Assembly: GCA_964543125.1 (NCBI GenBank) | Contig: CAZIWX010000045.1 | Span: 1 to 19,265, forward strand | DNA length: 19,265 nucleotides | Source of the DNA: CAZIWX01 sp964543125 | GTDB taxonomy: Bacteria > Fidelibacterota > UBA8477 | Reading direction: 5' to 3' | Shown: positions 7,661 through 14,589 of the stretch, one piece after another | Layout of the letters: each line of letters opens with the position of its first letter | Numbering within the stretch: position 1 is the stretch's first letter | Notes under the pieces: model-generated | Told to the model about the DNA's origin: nothing | Databases searched by the model: none | The model's input: only the letters and a program-made list of their open reading frames with translations | Translations under genes and position numbers: made by a program

Positions 7661-7724
7661 ATTTTCATAGCCCCGGGTTTCAGCCGGGAATCATCCCCGA
7701 GCTGAAGCCCGTGACAATGAAAAC
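7661..7724. repeat. REP-like long imperfect hairpin between genes
   Basis: The left arm (7661-7688) carries TTTTCAT then GGGTTTCAGC and the right arm (7695-7724) carries GCTGAAGCCC then AATGAAAA, with a 6-nt loop. The one internal mismatch in the core is a G-U pair in RNA. The stem is about 25 bp with a few bulges and has no T-run, so a simple rho-independent terminator is less likely than a REP-type palindrome of the kind moved by RAYT transposases; I recall elements with a GGGCTTCAGCCC-like core in many environmental genomes. It sits 38 bp after the hydrolase stop and about 145 bp before the CPBP gene. The rest of 7624-7869 shows no gene. Confidence 0.65.
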
Positions 7725-7869
7725 GCTCCCTTTTCAATGAACCATTGCACAATCTTAAAAAAGCGGCTTCCCTCGAAAGGTCCGCAAAACTCACCCCAAG
7801 GCGCCTTATGGTTTGAATTTCCTCTTTTCCCGTTTCCACTTTCCGGCCTTCCAGCCTATTTTCAGTCCC

Positions 7870-8730
7870 ATGAAATTATCCCTCCTCAATAAAACCGAAG
7901 CCATCCTGATTACGGTCTCCTGTATTTTTACCGGATTCCTTGCCTCGGGCATGTTGCAGATGATCATTTCCAGAACCACGGAATCGCCGATCTGGTCTAA
8001 GGTGGGCTTGATTTTCGGCGAAGCCGCTATGTTGCTGCCCATTTTCTACCTGCTGCGGTTGCGCCGACAGAAACTAATCCTGTTCATTCCCCGGCAACGG
8101 CTCACGCGCGGCAAACTCATACTCGTGGTCCTGTTTGGTTTAGGAGTCATAATGACCCTGGATGGCGTGGGTGCTTTTCTGGATCAATTCTTCACCATTC
8201 CCCCCTGGTTACGGGATATGCAGACGGACCTGTTGTGGAAATCGATTCCTGAACTGATCCTGCTGATAATTGCCGGGGTTATGGTGGCGCCCGTGATCGA
8301 AGAACTCATTTTCCGGGGATTACTCCAGCAGGCAATTGCCGGACATTACCAGAACCTGCTGCCCGCCCTCGTGGGGCCGGCGGTGTTGTTCACCCTGTTC
8401 CATGTTCAATACCTACTGTACCTTCCCGCGGCCTTCGAATTGTTTCTGCTGGCGCTGTCCTTCGGCTGGATCATGGGCAAAACCGGCAATCTCTGGGCGC
8501 CAATTATTCTCCACGCCATGAATAATCTCATTTCCCTGGTCTGGTTGGGTACGGGCGTCACCGCAACCGGGTTTGTGGATCCGGCTCATCCTTCTTCGTG
8601 GAGTTGGTTTGCCCTGGGCCTTTTATTACTACTGGGGGCTGGTTGGCGGCTCAATCAAGAGCCGGATTTTATTCCCTTCGCGGTGACTATCGAACGGCGC
8701 CCCGGTTTTTTCAGAGACCAGACGGATTAG
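7870..8730 (+). CDS. CPBP family intramembrane metalloprotease (Abi/Rce1-like)
   Basis: A 286-residue membrane protein with about seven to eight hydrophobic helices and the three CPBP motifs: 'PVIEELIFRGLLQ' (141-153; Glu144-Glu145 and Arg149), 'LFTLFH' (173-178; His178) and 'LHAMNNL' (214-220; His215, Asn219). These residues form the glutamate/histidine active site of Rce1-type intramembrane proteases; bacterial members include CAAX-protease homologues, bacteriocin-immunity proteins and many unassigned ones. The ATG at 7870 is chosen because it begins a normal N-terminus leading into the first helix; an in-frame TTG at 7813 would add 19 residues with no better signal, and neither start has a strong Shine-Dalgarno. 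Substrate unknown. It lies 105 bp before the phosphotransacylase gene. Confidence 0.9.
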   Translation: MKLSLLNKTEAILITVSCIFTGFLASGMLQMIISRTTESPIWSKVGLIFGEAAMLLPIFYLLRLRRQKLILFIPRQRLTRGKLILVVLFGLGVIMTLDGVGAFLDQFFTIPPWLRDMQTDLLWKSIPELILLIIAGVMVAPVIEELIFRGLLQQAIAGHYQNLLPALVGPAVLFTLFHVQYLLYLPAAFELFLLALSFGWIMGKTGNLWAPIILHAMNNLISLVWLGTGVTATGFVDPAHPSSWSWFALGLLLLLGAGWRLNQEPDFIPFAVTIERRPGFFRDQTD

Positions 8731-8835
8731 GCTTTTCATTAGCACTGCCAGCCGGTTCATCGCCCGGTCTCCCCGGTATGAATGCGAATATTATGACGTA
8801 ACCGAAGTGTATTTTGTCTTAAACGAGGGGTGAGC

Positions 8836-9708
8836 ATGCTTACTTCATACAGCAATTTATTCGATGTCTTACGAAATCAGCCGCGCCGGCGCATTGCCCT
8901 GGCCGCCGCCGAGGATGATGTCTTGCTACGGGCCGCCGATCAGGCACACCTCCGGGGGCTGGCGGAATTTTCTCTGGTAGGCGATTCCAATAAGATCCGG
9001 GAAATGCTGCGGCAGGTTGACATTGAAAGCCAATTTCAGATCATTCATTCCGAACGGCCCGCCGAAAAAGCCGTTGAACTGGTTCGAACCGGCAAAGCCG
9101 ACCTGCTCATGAAGGGCGCTATTTCCAGTAGCGCCCTGCTGAAAGCCGTTTTGGATCGCGATAAAGGGCTGCGCCGGGGTGAATTACTTAGTCATGTGGC
9201 CGTGGTGGAATCACCGACTTACCCGAAACTGCTGTTTATCACGGATGGCGGAATCAATCTCGCGTTTGACGAAGAGACCTTTGTCCAGGTTATCCGCAAT
9301 GCTATCCGGTATGTGAATCATTTCGGAATTGAGAGGCCCAAGGTGGGCATGCTGGCGCTCATTGAGCAGGTGAATCCGAAAATCCCGGAAACGATCATGG
9401 CCGCTAAGGTGGTTAGAGCACTCCAGCATGAATGCCTGATCGAGGGACCGCTGGCCCTGGATGTGGCCATTTCAGCGGCCGCGGCTCGCCATAAACACCT
9501 GCCGTCCCGTATTGCCGGTGATGTGGATATTCTGGTCATGCCCAATACCACGGCGGCTAATCATCTGGTAAAAGGGCTGGGGAGCCTGGGCGGCTGCAAG
9601 GTGGGCGGCGTGATCGTGGGCGCCAAAGTGCCGATAATTTTACTCTCCCGGTCAGATACCGCGGAAACCAAACTGCGCTCGATTGCTCTGGGTTTGGTAT
9701 CGGAGTAG
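8836..9708 (+). CDS. Phosphate butyryltransferase-like phosphotransacylase
   Basis: A 290-residue member of the phosphate acetyl/butyryltransferase family, which interconverts acyl-CoA plus phosphate with acyl-phosphate plus CoA. The size and the motifs favour phosphate butyryltransferase over the longer Pta: 'ADLLMKGAISSSALLKAVLD', 'LLSHVAVVESPTYPKLLFIT', 'IEGPLALDVAISAAAARHK', 'AGDVDILVMPNTTAANHLVK', 'GGVIVGAKVPIILLSRSD' and 'ETKLRSIALGL'. The ATG at 8836 has GAGGGG 5 nt upstream; the in-frame GTG at 8830 overlaps that Shine-Dalgarno, so it is unlikely to be used. The usual partner, butyrate kinase, is not in the window; the gene is followed by a decayed region and a convergent operon. The acyl chain used cannot be told from sequence. 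Confidence 0.9.
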   Translation: MLTSYSNLFDVLRNQPRRRIALAAAEDDVLLRAADQAHLRGLAEFSLVGDSNKIREMLRQVDIESQFQIIHSERPAEKAVELVRTGKADLLMKGAISSSALLKAVLDRDKGLRRGELLSHVAVVESPTYPKLLFITDGGINLAFDEETFVQVIRNAIRYVNHFGIERPKVGMLALIEQVNPKIPETIMAAKVVRALQHECLIEGPLALDVAISAAAARHKHLPSRIAGDVDILVMPNTTAANHLVKGLGSLGGCKVGGVIVGAKVPIILLSRSDTAETKLRSIALGLVSE

Positions 9709-9749
9709 GTAATGCCGCAAAGAACACCAGCCCCCGGTGGTGTATATAA

Positions 9750-9783
9750 GGGCGCCCAAGATAACACTCGGTCGGGAGCGCCC
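9750..9783. terminator. Weak hairpin downstream of the phosphotransacylase gene
   Basis: GGGCGC (9750-9755) can pair with GCGCCC (9778-9783) around a 22-nt loop, 41 bp after the stop at 9708. There is no T-run, so it is at best a weak terminator or a chance palindrome. Confidence 0.22.
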
Positions 9784-9933
9784 GGTCGTTTCCAAATTGG
9801 TAATATGAAGCGGCGGGAATAAACTTATTCCAATACGAATAAAAGGAATTTTATGTGGTTGCAACCGGCAGATTGGGAGCAGATCCAATCAGTGTAAAAA
9901 AATACCCTCCCTAATTTTCGGAATAGGGAAATT

Positions 9934-10110
9934 GTGAACAACGATCCGGAACTGGTTGAATAAGCCATCGATATCGGTATTCTGTCCCGATTATTATTCT
10001 GGGATGCATTGATTATTGCCCCAGCCGAAAAGGCAAGTCGTGAGTTTGTCTGCTCGAAGGATCTGAATTCAGGCCAAATCCACCGAGGCGTGAAGCTGGT
10101 CAACTCGTTT
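9934..10110 (+). pseudogene. Decayed 3' end of a PIN-domain (VapC-like) toxin gene
   Basis: The frame reads V-N-N-D-P-E-L-V-E, then a TAA stop at 9961, then A-I-D-I and 'LLFWDALIIAPAEKASREFV', 'CSKDLNSGQIHRGVKLVNSF'. This is the C-terminal third of PIN ribonucleases of the VapC type, whose family pattern is roughly 'DPELV..AI.I...LSFWDALIIAAAE', 'LYSEDLNHGQ...GVRVVNPF'. The Asp in FWDALI and the Asp in SKDLN correspond to conserved acidic active-site residues. The N-terminal two thirds with the first catalytic Asp (LLDTN motif) are missing, a stop interrupts the frame, and no antitoxin is visible. It lies between convergent genes, where loss is harmless. The open frame beyond 10110 runs into the pump gene in antisense and is not part of the domain. 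Confidence 0.78.
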
Positions 10111-10131
10111 GAGAAGGACGAGCTCCGGCCA

Positions 10132-10172
10132 CCGGGTTCAGCCCGGACCGGCCGAAAATCGGTTTTACTTTT
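10132..10172 (+). terminator. Double hairpin with T-run between convergent genes
   Basis: A first stem CCGGG (10132-10136) / CCCGG (10142-10146) with loop TTCAG is followed by a second small stem CCGA (10152-10155) / TCGG (10159-10162) and then TTTTACTTTT (10163-10172). On the plus strand it could end transcription coming through the phosphotransacylase gene and the toxin remnant. The T-run overlaps the stop codon of the minus-strand pump gene. The second stem is only 4 bp, so the call is tentative. On the minus strand the first stem may act as a weak 3' end for the pump mRNA. Confidence 0.35.
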
Positions 10173-12933
10173 CCGCGGCGCTTTTCCGATCCGTCCAGCC
10201 CAGCAAGGCCGACAAACTCACCACGGTTACCACAAAACAGGCGCCGACACCAATAAACAAGGCAATGCCCATGGAGCCCAGGCCGCGATACGTGGCAAAC
10301 CACAAACTTCCAAAACCCAGCATGGTGGTCAACGACGTCACCAATATCGCCCGTCCGGTGGAAGAAAAAATCTCGAATAATTTACCCGGTCCTTCGATGA
10401 GATAGCGGTGAATCACATGCACCCCATCGTCGATTCCAATGCCGATGATCAGCGGGACCGCCATAATGTTCAACAAGGTGATTTGCAAACCACTCAATTG
10501 CATAATCCCCAACATGGCCGCCACGCCGGTAACCAGCGGGACCATACCCATGAGGGCGAACCGGAGCTTACGAAAATCAAACAACAACAGCAGGAATATC
10601 ACAATTAGCGCGGCATAGGTCGCCCGGCGGCCATCTTTACCGATAACATCCATCAAGGCGTTGAACACAATGGGTAAACCGGTGGCCCGCGGGCTGACGG
10701 CGCCGGCTTCCGCGGTTAAACGATCCAAAAATTCAAAATCCCAGACATTCGAGCGCGGGAAAACAGTCACGAGATAACGCTTCCCGGAATCACTCACGAA
10801 TTGGGCTTTGATCTGTTCCGGCATGTCAGCCAGCGACAGACGCCGGGGATTAGCCAGCTTTAAAGCGGCGGTCTTGAACTTTCTGCCGAAGGCCGCCTGA
10901 AAAGCCGAAAACCGCTTTGGATCAATATTCCCGTTATCAAAAGCATCCAACAATTTATTCAGGGAACCGGAATAGATCTGGGGACCCATGGATTGCCTGA
11001 GCCGGTTGGTGAGCTTCCGCTCTTCCGGCGACATGAGACTGTCCGGCACCTCCGCCACGCCCACCAGAAAGGCGCTTTTCAGAAAAATTTTATCCTGACC
11101 GCCGCTGAAGGCCAGATCCTGCAGCTCCATAATATTGAACTTCAACCGTTCGATTTGATCGCGGACGGAATGGCGCTCCTCCAGGGACAAACCGGACCTC
11201 GGTTTTGCGCCGGCAAGTTGGACCTGAATCTTCTTGATTGACTGTTGACGCTTGACCTGTTCCGCGTGATCCGGCAGGTAATCCGAAATGCTCTCGACCA
11301 TTCCGGCCGTCTTCATCTCTTTGGCAATTCGGGTCAGGGAATCCGCTTCGGTCAGATTCTTCGCCGTAAACAGAATGACATCGGCGCTCATGTCGAATTC
11401 AGCGATCATTTTATCCTGTAGTTTAACAGTCTCCAGTCCCACCGGCTCCATGTTCAGATAGTTGTAATCCCGGGTGATTTGGGCGCCCCGGTAGGCCAGA
11501 AAAGCCACTACCACGAACAACCCCGACAAGGTATAGCCATAATGCTTTCCCATCCACGCGGTGATGTACCCCAGGCGTTTGTAGCGCACATCGCGGACGG
11601 GTTTGGCCGATTGCCGGCCATAGCGGTTCTTCAAGCGTGCCACGCTTATGAGCAGCACCGGCAGAATCAGCAAGGCCGCCACCATGGTCATAATAATGCC
11701 CACGCCCAGCACGAGTCCGAACTCACGCATACCGCTCGATTCTGAAATCAACATGGTTAAAAAAGCTACCGCGGTAGTCAATCCACCGGTGATGATGCCG
11801 GTCCCGGAACGGGTCAGGGCAAAATTCATCGCTTCTCCAATAGCAATATTTTCGGCCCGCTTTTCCGAAAAAGCGGCAATGATGTGGATAGAAAAATCAA
11901 TCCCCAGACCGGCGAGAATCACCGCCGACATGGAGGTCATCAGGTTGAGTTCACCCACCATAAGCCAGGAAACCCCCATGGCCCAGCCGATACCCATGAT
12001 CAGGGTTAGCATGGCCAGAATCGGGCTTGTGATCATGCGGAAGGTAAAGACAAACAACAGAAGAATCCCCACCACCGCGATCAGCGTCACAACCATGCTG
12101 TCGTTGGCCATGGCGGCCATTTCGTCCCGGGCCAACGCTATTGAACCGGTCAATCCGGCCGTAACGTCATACTTTTCCGCCACCTGGTGCGTCATTTTCT
12201 CGATCACATTGGTGGCTTCCACGCACTGATCGATATCAAACATGGTGAAGGTTGGGAGCACCTGGATTATGAGCATGCGCCGGTCCCAGCTCAGGTAATA
12301 CGGATCTCCGATTGTCAAAGCATCCGTAGCGGCCCGGGCCTCGGCTTCCACTGCCGCACCGGGTTCCAGGCCGGCCGAAAAATGCCGCACCCAGCGATCA
12401 ATGCCGTCCAAGGTCCGGGCAGCCGAGGATTCTTTCTCGCGGGTGGAAATCTTCTCCTCGCTTTGGGTGTATTCTTTTTCGAAGCTGTCGTTCAGGTGCG
12501 TTAGAAAAGCCGGCAGATTCGGATCGGTGAACAAATCGCCCAGATTCTCCAATTCCGAGGATTTGGTAAGCATGAGGCCGTGGTTGGACAGAAATTCGGT
12601 GGGTGCTTTGTAGGTTACATGCCGTACCAGACGCCGCATTGAATCCACCTGGATCATGGGCGCCAGTTCATTGGCGAAAGCCTTGAGCTTGGCCTCTTCG
12701 CCTTCCGCCACCACGAGCAGTACCGAAGAGCCCTGAAAATTCTCGATGATCCGGTTGTACTCCTGGACCCGCAGATCTTCCGGGGGCATGAGATTGGTAA
12801 AGGAGGTGGTCAGTTTTAATTGACTGGCCATCCAACCAAAGAGAATCGTTATCAAAACCAGGATCAAGCCTAACCGGCCGGTGCGGTGCACCGTCCAGCC
12901 GGCCAGTTTTTTTAAAAAGGATTCGCGTGTCAT
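10165..12933 (-). CDS. RND superfamily (MMPL-type) transporter
   Basis: A 922-residue RND pump of the MMPL/HpnN kind, built as two repeats. Each half has one N-terminal helix (about 21-37 and about 473-490), a large extracytoplasmic domain, and five further helices (about 280-450 and about 765-912). The fourth-helix proton-relay region appears in both halves: 'GLGIDFSIHI' (342-351) and 'GIGIDDGVHVIHRY' (831-844), with the acidic residues that carry the proton flux. Such pumps usually move lipids or other hydrophobic molecules out of the inner membrane. It is the last gene after TetR, LolA-like and barrel genes on the same strand, which suggests a path from inner to outer membrane. The ATG at 12933 has only a modest AGGA-type Shine-Dalgarno. 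The 453 bp before it is filled by repeats and a sequence gap, so its link to the upstream promoter is not certain. Confidence 0.92.
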   Translation of the reverse strand: MTRESFLKKLAGWTVHRTGRLGLILVLITILFGWMASQLKLTTSFTNLMPPEDLRVQEYNRIIENFQGSSVLLVVAEGEEAKLKAFANELAPMIQVDSMRRLVRHVTYKAPTEFLSNHGLMLTKSSELENLGDLFTDPNLPAFLTHLNDSFEKEYTQSEEKISTREKESSAARTLDGIDRWVRHFSAGLEPGAAVEAEARAATDALTIGDPYYLSWDRRMLIIQVLPTFTMFDIDQCVEATNVIEKMTHQVAEKYDVTAGLTGSIALARDEMAAMANDSMVVTLIAVVGILLLFVFTFRMITSPILAMLTLIMGIGWAMGVSWLMVGELNLMTSMSAVILAGLGIDFSIHIIAAFSEKRAENIAIGEAMNFALTRSGTGIITGGLTTAVAFLTMLISESSGMREFGLVLGVGIIMTMVAALLILPVLLISVARLKNRYGRQSAKPVRDVRYKRLGYITAWMGKHYGYTLSGLFVVVAFLAYRGAQITRDYNYLNMEPVGLETVKLQDKMIAEFDMSADVILFTAKNLTEADSLTRIAKEMKTAGMVESISDYLPDHAEQVKRQQSIKKIQVQLAGAKPRSGLSLEERHSVRDQIERLKFNIMELQDLAFSGGQDKIFLKSAFLVGVAEVPDSLMSPEERKLTNRLRQSMGPQIYSGSLNKLLDAFDNGNIDPKRFSAFQAAFGRKFKTAALKLANPRRLSLADMPEQIKAQFVSDSGKRYLVTVFPRSNVWDFEFLDRLTAEAGAVSPRATGLPIVFNALMDVIGKDGRRATYAALIVIFLLLLFDFRKLRFALMGMVPLVTGVAAMLGIMQLSGLQITLLNIMAVPLIIGIGIDDGVHVIHRYLIEGPGKLFEIFSSTGRAILVTSLTTMLGFGSLWFATYRGLGSMGIALFIGVGACFVVTVVSLSALLGWTDRKSAAEK

Positions 12934-12961
12934 GTTGATGTCCTGCCGTTAAAAATTCAAT

Positions 12962-13004
12962 TTCCAGCGCGTCTTGCTAAGCTCCGTCGAAGCACGCGCT
13001 GGAA
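12962..13004. repeat. Hairpin repeat 1: perfect 11-bp arms around a GAGCTCGTCGAAG-type core
   Basis: TTCCAGCGCGT (12962-12972) is the exact inverted complement of ACGCGCTGGAA (12994-13004). The 21-nt centre holds AAGCTCCGTCGAAG, which is close to the core of hairpin 2 read on the other strand (GAGCTCGTCGAAG). It lies 28 bp upstream of the pump start codon, so in the minus-strand mRNA it would fold just before the pump ribosome binding site. The core is that of a widespread dispersed repeat in environmental bacteria whose shadow translations give phrases like 'PELVEG' and 'PFDELR'. Confidence 0.8.
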
Positions 13005-13020
13005 TTCCCTACCATAATTC

Positions 13021-13062
13021 TTTCCGGTTGCCCTTCGACGAGCTCAGGGAGACAACCGGAAA
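13021..13062. repeat. Hairpin repeat 2: perfect 10-bp arms, same core, opposite orientation
   Basis: TTTCCGGTTG (13021-13030) is the exact inverted complement of CAACCGGAAA (13053-13062); inside, CCCT (13031-13034) can also pair with AGGG (13046-13049). The centre TTCGACGAGCTC is the same core as in hairpin 1 but on the opposite strand, while the arms are quite different. The right half of this element continues without a break into the 120-bp tandem repeat. Confidence 0.8.
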
Positions 13063-13368
13063 TTCTATATCGTGCCCCCAAGTTGTGTCTGTCNNNNNNN
13101 NNNNNNNNNNNNNNNNNNNNNNNNNNNNNNNNNNNNNNNNNNNNNNNNNNNNNNNNNNNNNNNNNNNNNNNNNNNNNNNNNNNNNNNNNNNNNAAGATCC
13201 TAAAATGCTCCCTTCGATCCTCCACTCCGTTCGAGCTCAGGGAGACAACCGGAAATTCTATATCGTGCCCCCAAGTTGTGTCTGTCTGAGGCCATGGCTT
13301 TAGCCGTGGATCGAAGATCCTAAAATGCTCCCTTCGATCCTCCACTCCGTTCGAGCTCAGGGAGACAA
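13040..13368. repeat. Tandem repeat, 120-bp period, interrupted by the sequence gap
   Basis: The 54 nt at 13040-13093 are identical to 13233-13286, and the 55 nt at 13194-13248 are identical to 13314-13368. Position 13194 to 13314 gives a period of exactly 120 bp. Thus there is one complete unit (13194-13313), the right part of a unit before the gap and the left part of one after it. Each unit contains CCTTCGA...CGAGCTCAGGGA (the dispersed-repeat core with an insert) and a small palindrome CCATGGCTTTAGCCGTGG (13292-13309). Shadow open frames across it are not genes. It separates the barrel and pump genes of one operon. Confidence 0.92.
13094..13193. other. Assembly gap (100 N)
   Basis: Exactly 100 N, the usual placeholder for a gap of unknown size. 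Both edges lie inside the 120-bp tandem repeat, which explains why the assembly broke here. True length and copy number are unknown. Confidence 0.99.
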
Positions 13369-13386
13369 TCTGGCGTCTACCAGCCG

Positions 13387-14589
13387 TCAAAAATACGCAT
13401 TCACCCGTACCCGGGCCTGCCATTTCTGCTGCCCGAATTCCGTGTCAACGCCACCCCCCATCCGGGAGAACATGCCTTCCAGGCTGAGGTTATCACTTAG
13501 GGAATAGGAAAGATTGGGGCTGATCACCCAGCTTTTATCGTCCAGATTCACATAGGCGAAGGCACTGCCGGTGAGCAGACCACTGAAGGGATAAGCGGTT
13601 TGGAGAAACAGATAATGCCGGTATAATGAGTGAATCTGACCTTGAAAGTATTGGAAAAATTCGTCCAGCCCCAATTCGCTCAGCTTAGCGGCGCCGCCGG
13701 TGTTCACAAAGGCTTCGCCCATGAAATACAGCCCGTTTTCAAAGGTGTAATCGGCCCCCGCCGAGATTTCGTCAAAATTCAGGCTGTCCGCTTTGAATAG
13801 ATTATGCGCACCTTCAATCCACAGACCCATCCCGGCGATTTCACCATTGAAGGAGCCGCCCAGCATGGTGCGATGGTCGGTGCTATTGATTATAAAAAAA
13901 GGTGTCATCGGAAAAAGGGGCACTCGATAATTTGGCTTAATCCAAGTACGTGTCCACAGATATTGTCCCGCATTCAGGGTAATGTCGCCAAAGGGAGTAT
14001 TGGCTTTGATCTGCAGGTATTTGGTGGAATTGAGCCAGGTGTCTTTGGGCTGGGTGACCGCGTCGATCCGCAGCCAGTTCCGAGCCTGCCAGGCCAAGCG
14101 GATGGCACTTACGCCGGCCTGCTCGTAGGTGGGGTCCAGTAGTTGTTTGAAATTGAAAATATCGGTGGGGTTCCAGACGTAACCCGGTCCAAAGGAGAGT
14201 TGCTGCTTACCCAGGGTCAGGTCCCAGGTCCGGAAGGAAATCCGGGCGTACATATTGTCCAGATAGCTGGAATCCGGTAAGGGGAAAGGAAAATCGATCG
14301 CCCCGCCAAAAGTGTTGATGAACAGGCTGGCCGGAACAAAATCCGCCAGGTTATAGACCGTCTCTCCGAAATACTTCTGGACGATCAGATTGGCGCCGAT
14401 AGTCACATTATCTGACGGTGATGCTTCGGCATCCAGCCGGAGTTTATGGTAACCCGTCGCGAAAGATCGGTTGGCGACGCCGAATCCGTCCAGATTGGTT
14501 TCGTAGTAGCCAAACCAACTGGGTTGCGCCATGAGCACCAACGGCAACAAGGCTGAATTCAGGACTATGATAAGTCTGCCCGGCTTCAT
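13387..14589 (-). CDS. Outer-membrane beta-barrel protein (400 aa), unknown ligand
   Basis: A 400-residue protein with a signal peptide (about 1-21, 'VLMA' before Gln22) followed by alternating amphipathic, aromatic-rich strands with Gly/Asp/Asn turns and a terminal 'VRVNAYF', the classic Phe end of outer-membrane barrels. The segment 'LTLGKQQLSFGPGYVWNPTD' recalls the 'GRQxLxWG' region of DUF1302/alginate-export-like porins, but I do not assign it to a family with confidence. Its ATG overlaps the stop of the LolA-like gene by 4 bp (ATGA), so the two are translationally coupled. In context it is probably the outer-membrane partner of the RND pump and the LolA-like carrier. It begins 1 base after the end of the LolA-like coding part and ends just beyond the tandem repeat. 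Confidence 0.88.
   Translation of the reverse strand: MKPGRLIIVLNSALLPLVLMAQPSWFGYYETNLDGFGVANRSFATGYHKLRLDAEASPSDNVTIGANLIVQKYFGETVYNLADFVPASLFINTFGGAIDFPFPLPDSSYLDNMYARISFRTWDLTLGKQQLSFGPGYVWNPTDIFNFKQLLDPTYEQAGVSAIRLAWQARNWLRIDAVTQPKDTWLNSTKYLQIKANTPFGDITLNAGQYLWTRTWIKPNYRVPLFPMTPFFIINSTDHRTMLGGSFNGEIAGMGLWIEGAHNLFKADSLNFDEISAGADYTFENGLYFMGEAFVNTGGAAKLSELGLDEFFQYFQGQIHSLYRHYLFLQTAYPFSGLLTGSAFAYVNLDDKSWVISPNLSYSLSDNLSLEGMFSRMGGGVDTEFGQQKWQARVRVNAYF

Noticed and set aside
7645..7839. Minus-strand 64-aa frame over the REP-like palindrome
   Set aside because: It is largely a translation of the palindrome ('RLKPGAMK'), with no independent support.
10009..10380. Plus-strand 123-aa frame taken as an intact gene
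   Set aside because: Only its first part (to 10110) matches a known domain, the PIN-domain C-terminus; the rest is antisense to the pump gene. It is the tail of a pseudogene.
11648..12229. Plus-strand 193-aa frame inside the RND gene
   Set aside because: It is antisense to the well-supported pump gene and has no family features; it reflects codon-use shadowing.
13040..13368. CRISPR array
   Set aside because: The repeated unit is a contiguous 120-bp tandem repeat with identical content, not short repeats with unique spacers, and no cas genes are present.
12974..13423. Open frames running through the repeat and the N gap on both strands
   Set aside because: They are translations of the 120-bp repeat and of N; the phrases they give (such as SSNGVEDRR) are the usual spurious products of this dispersed repeat.
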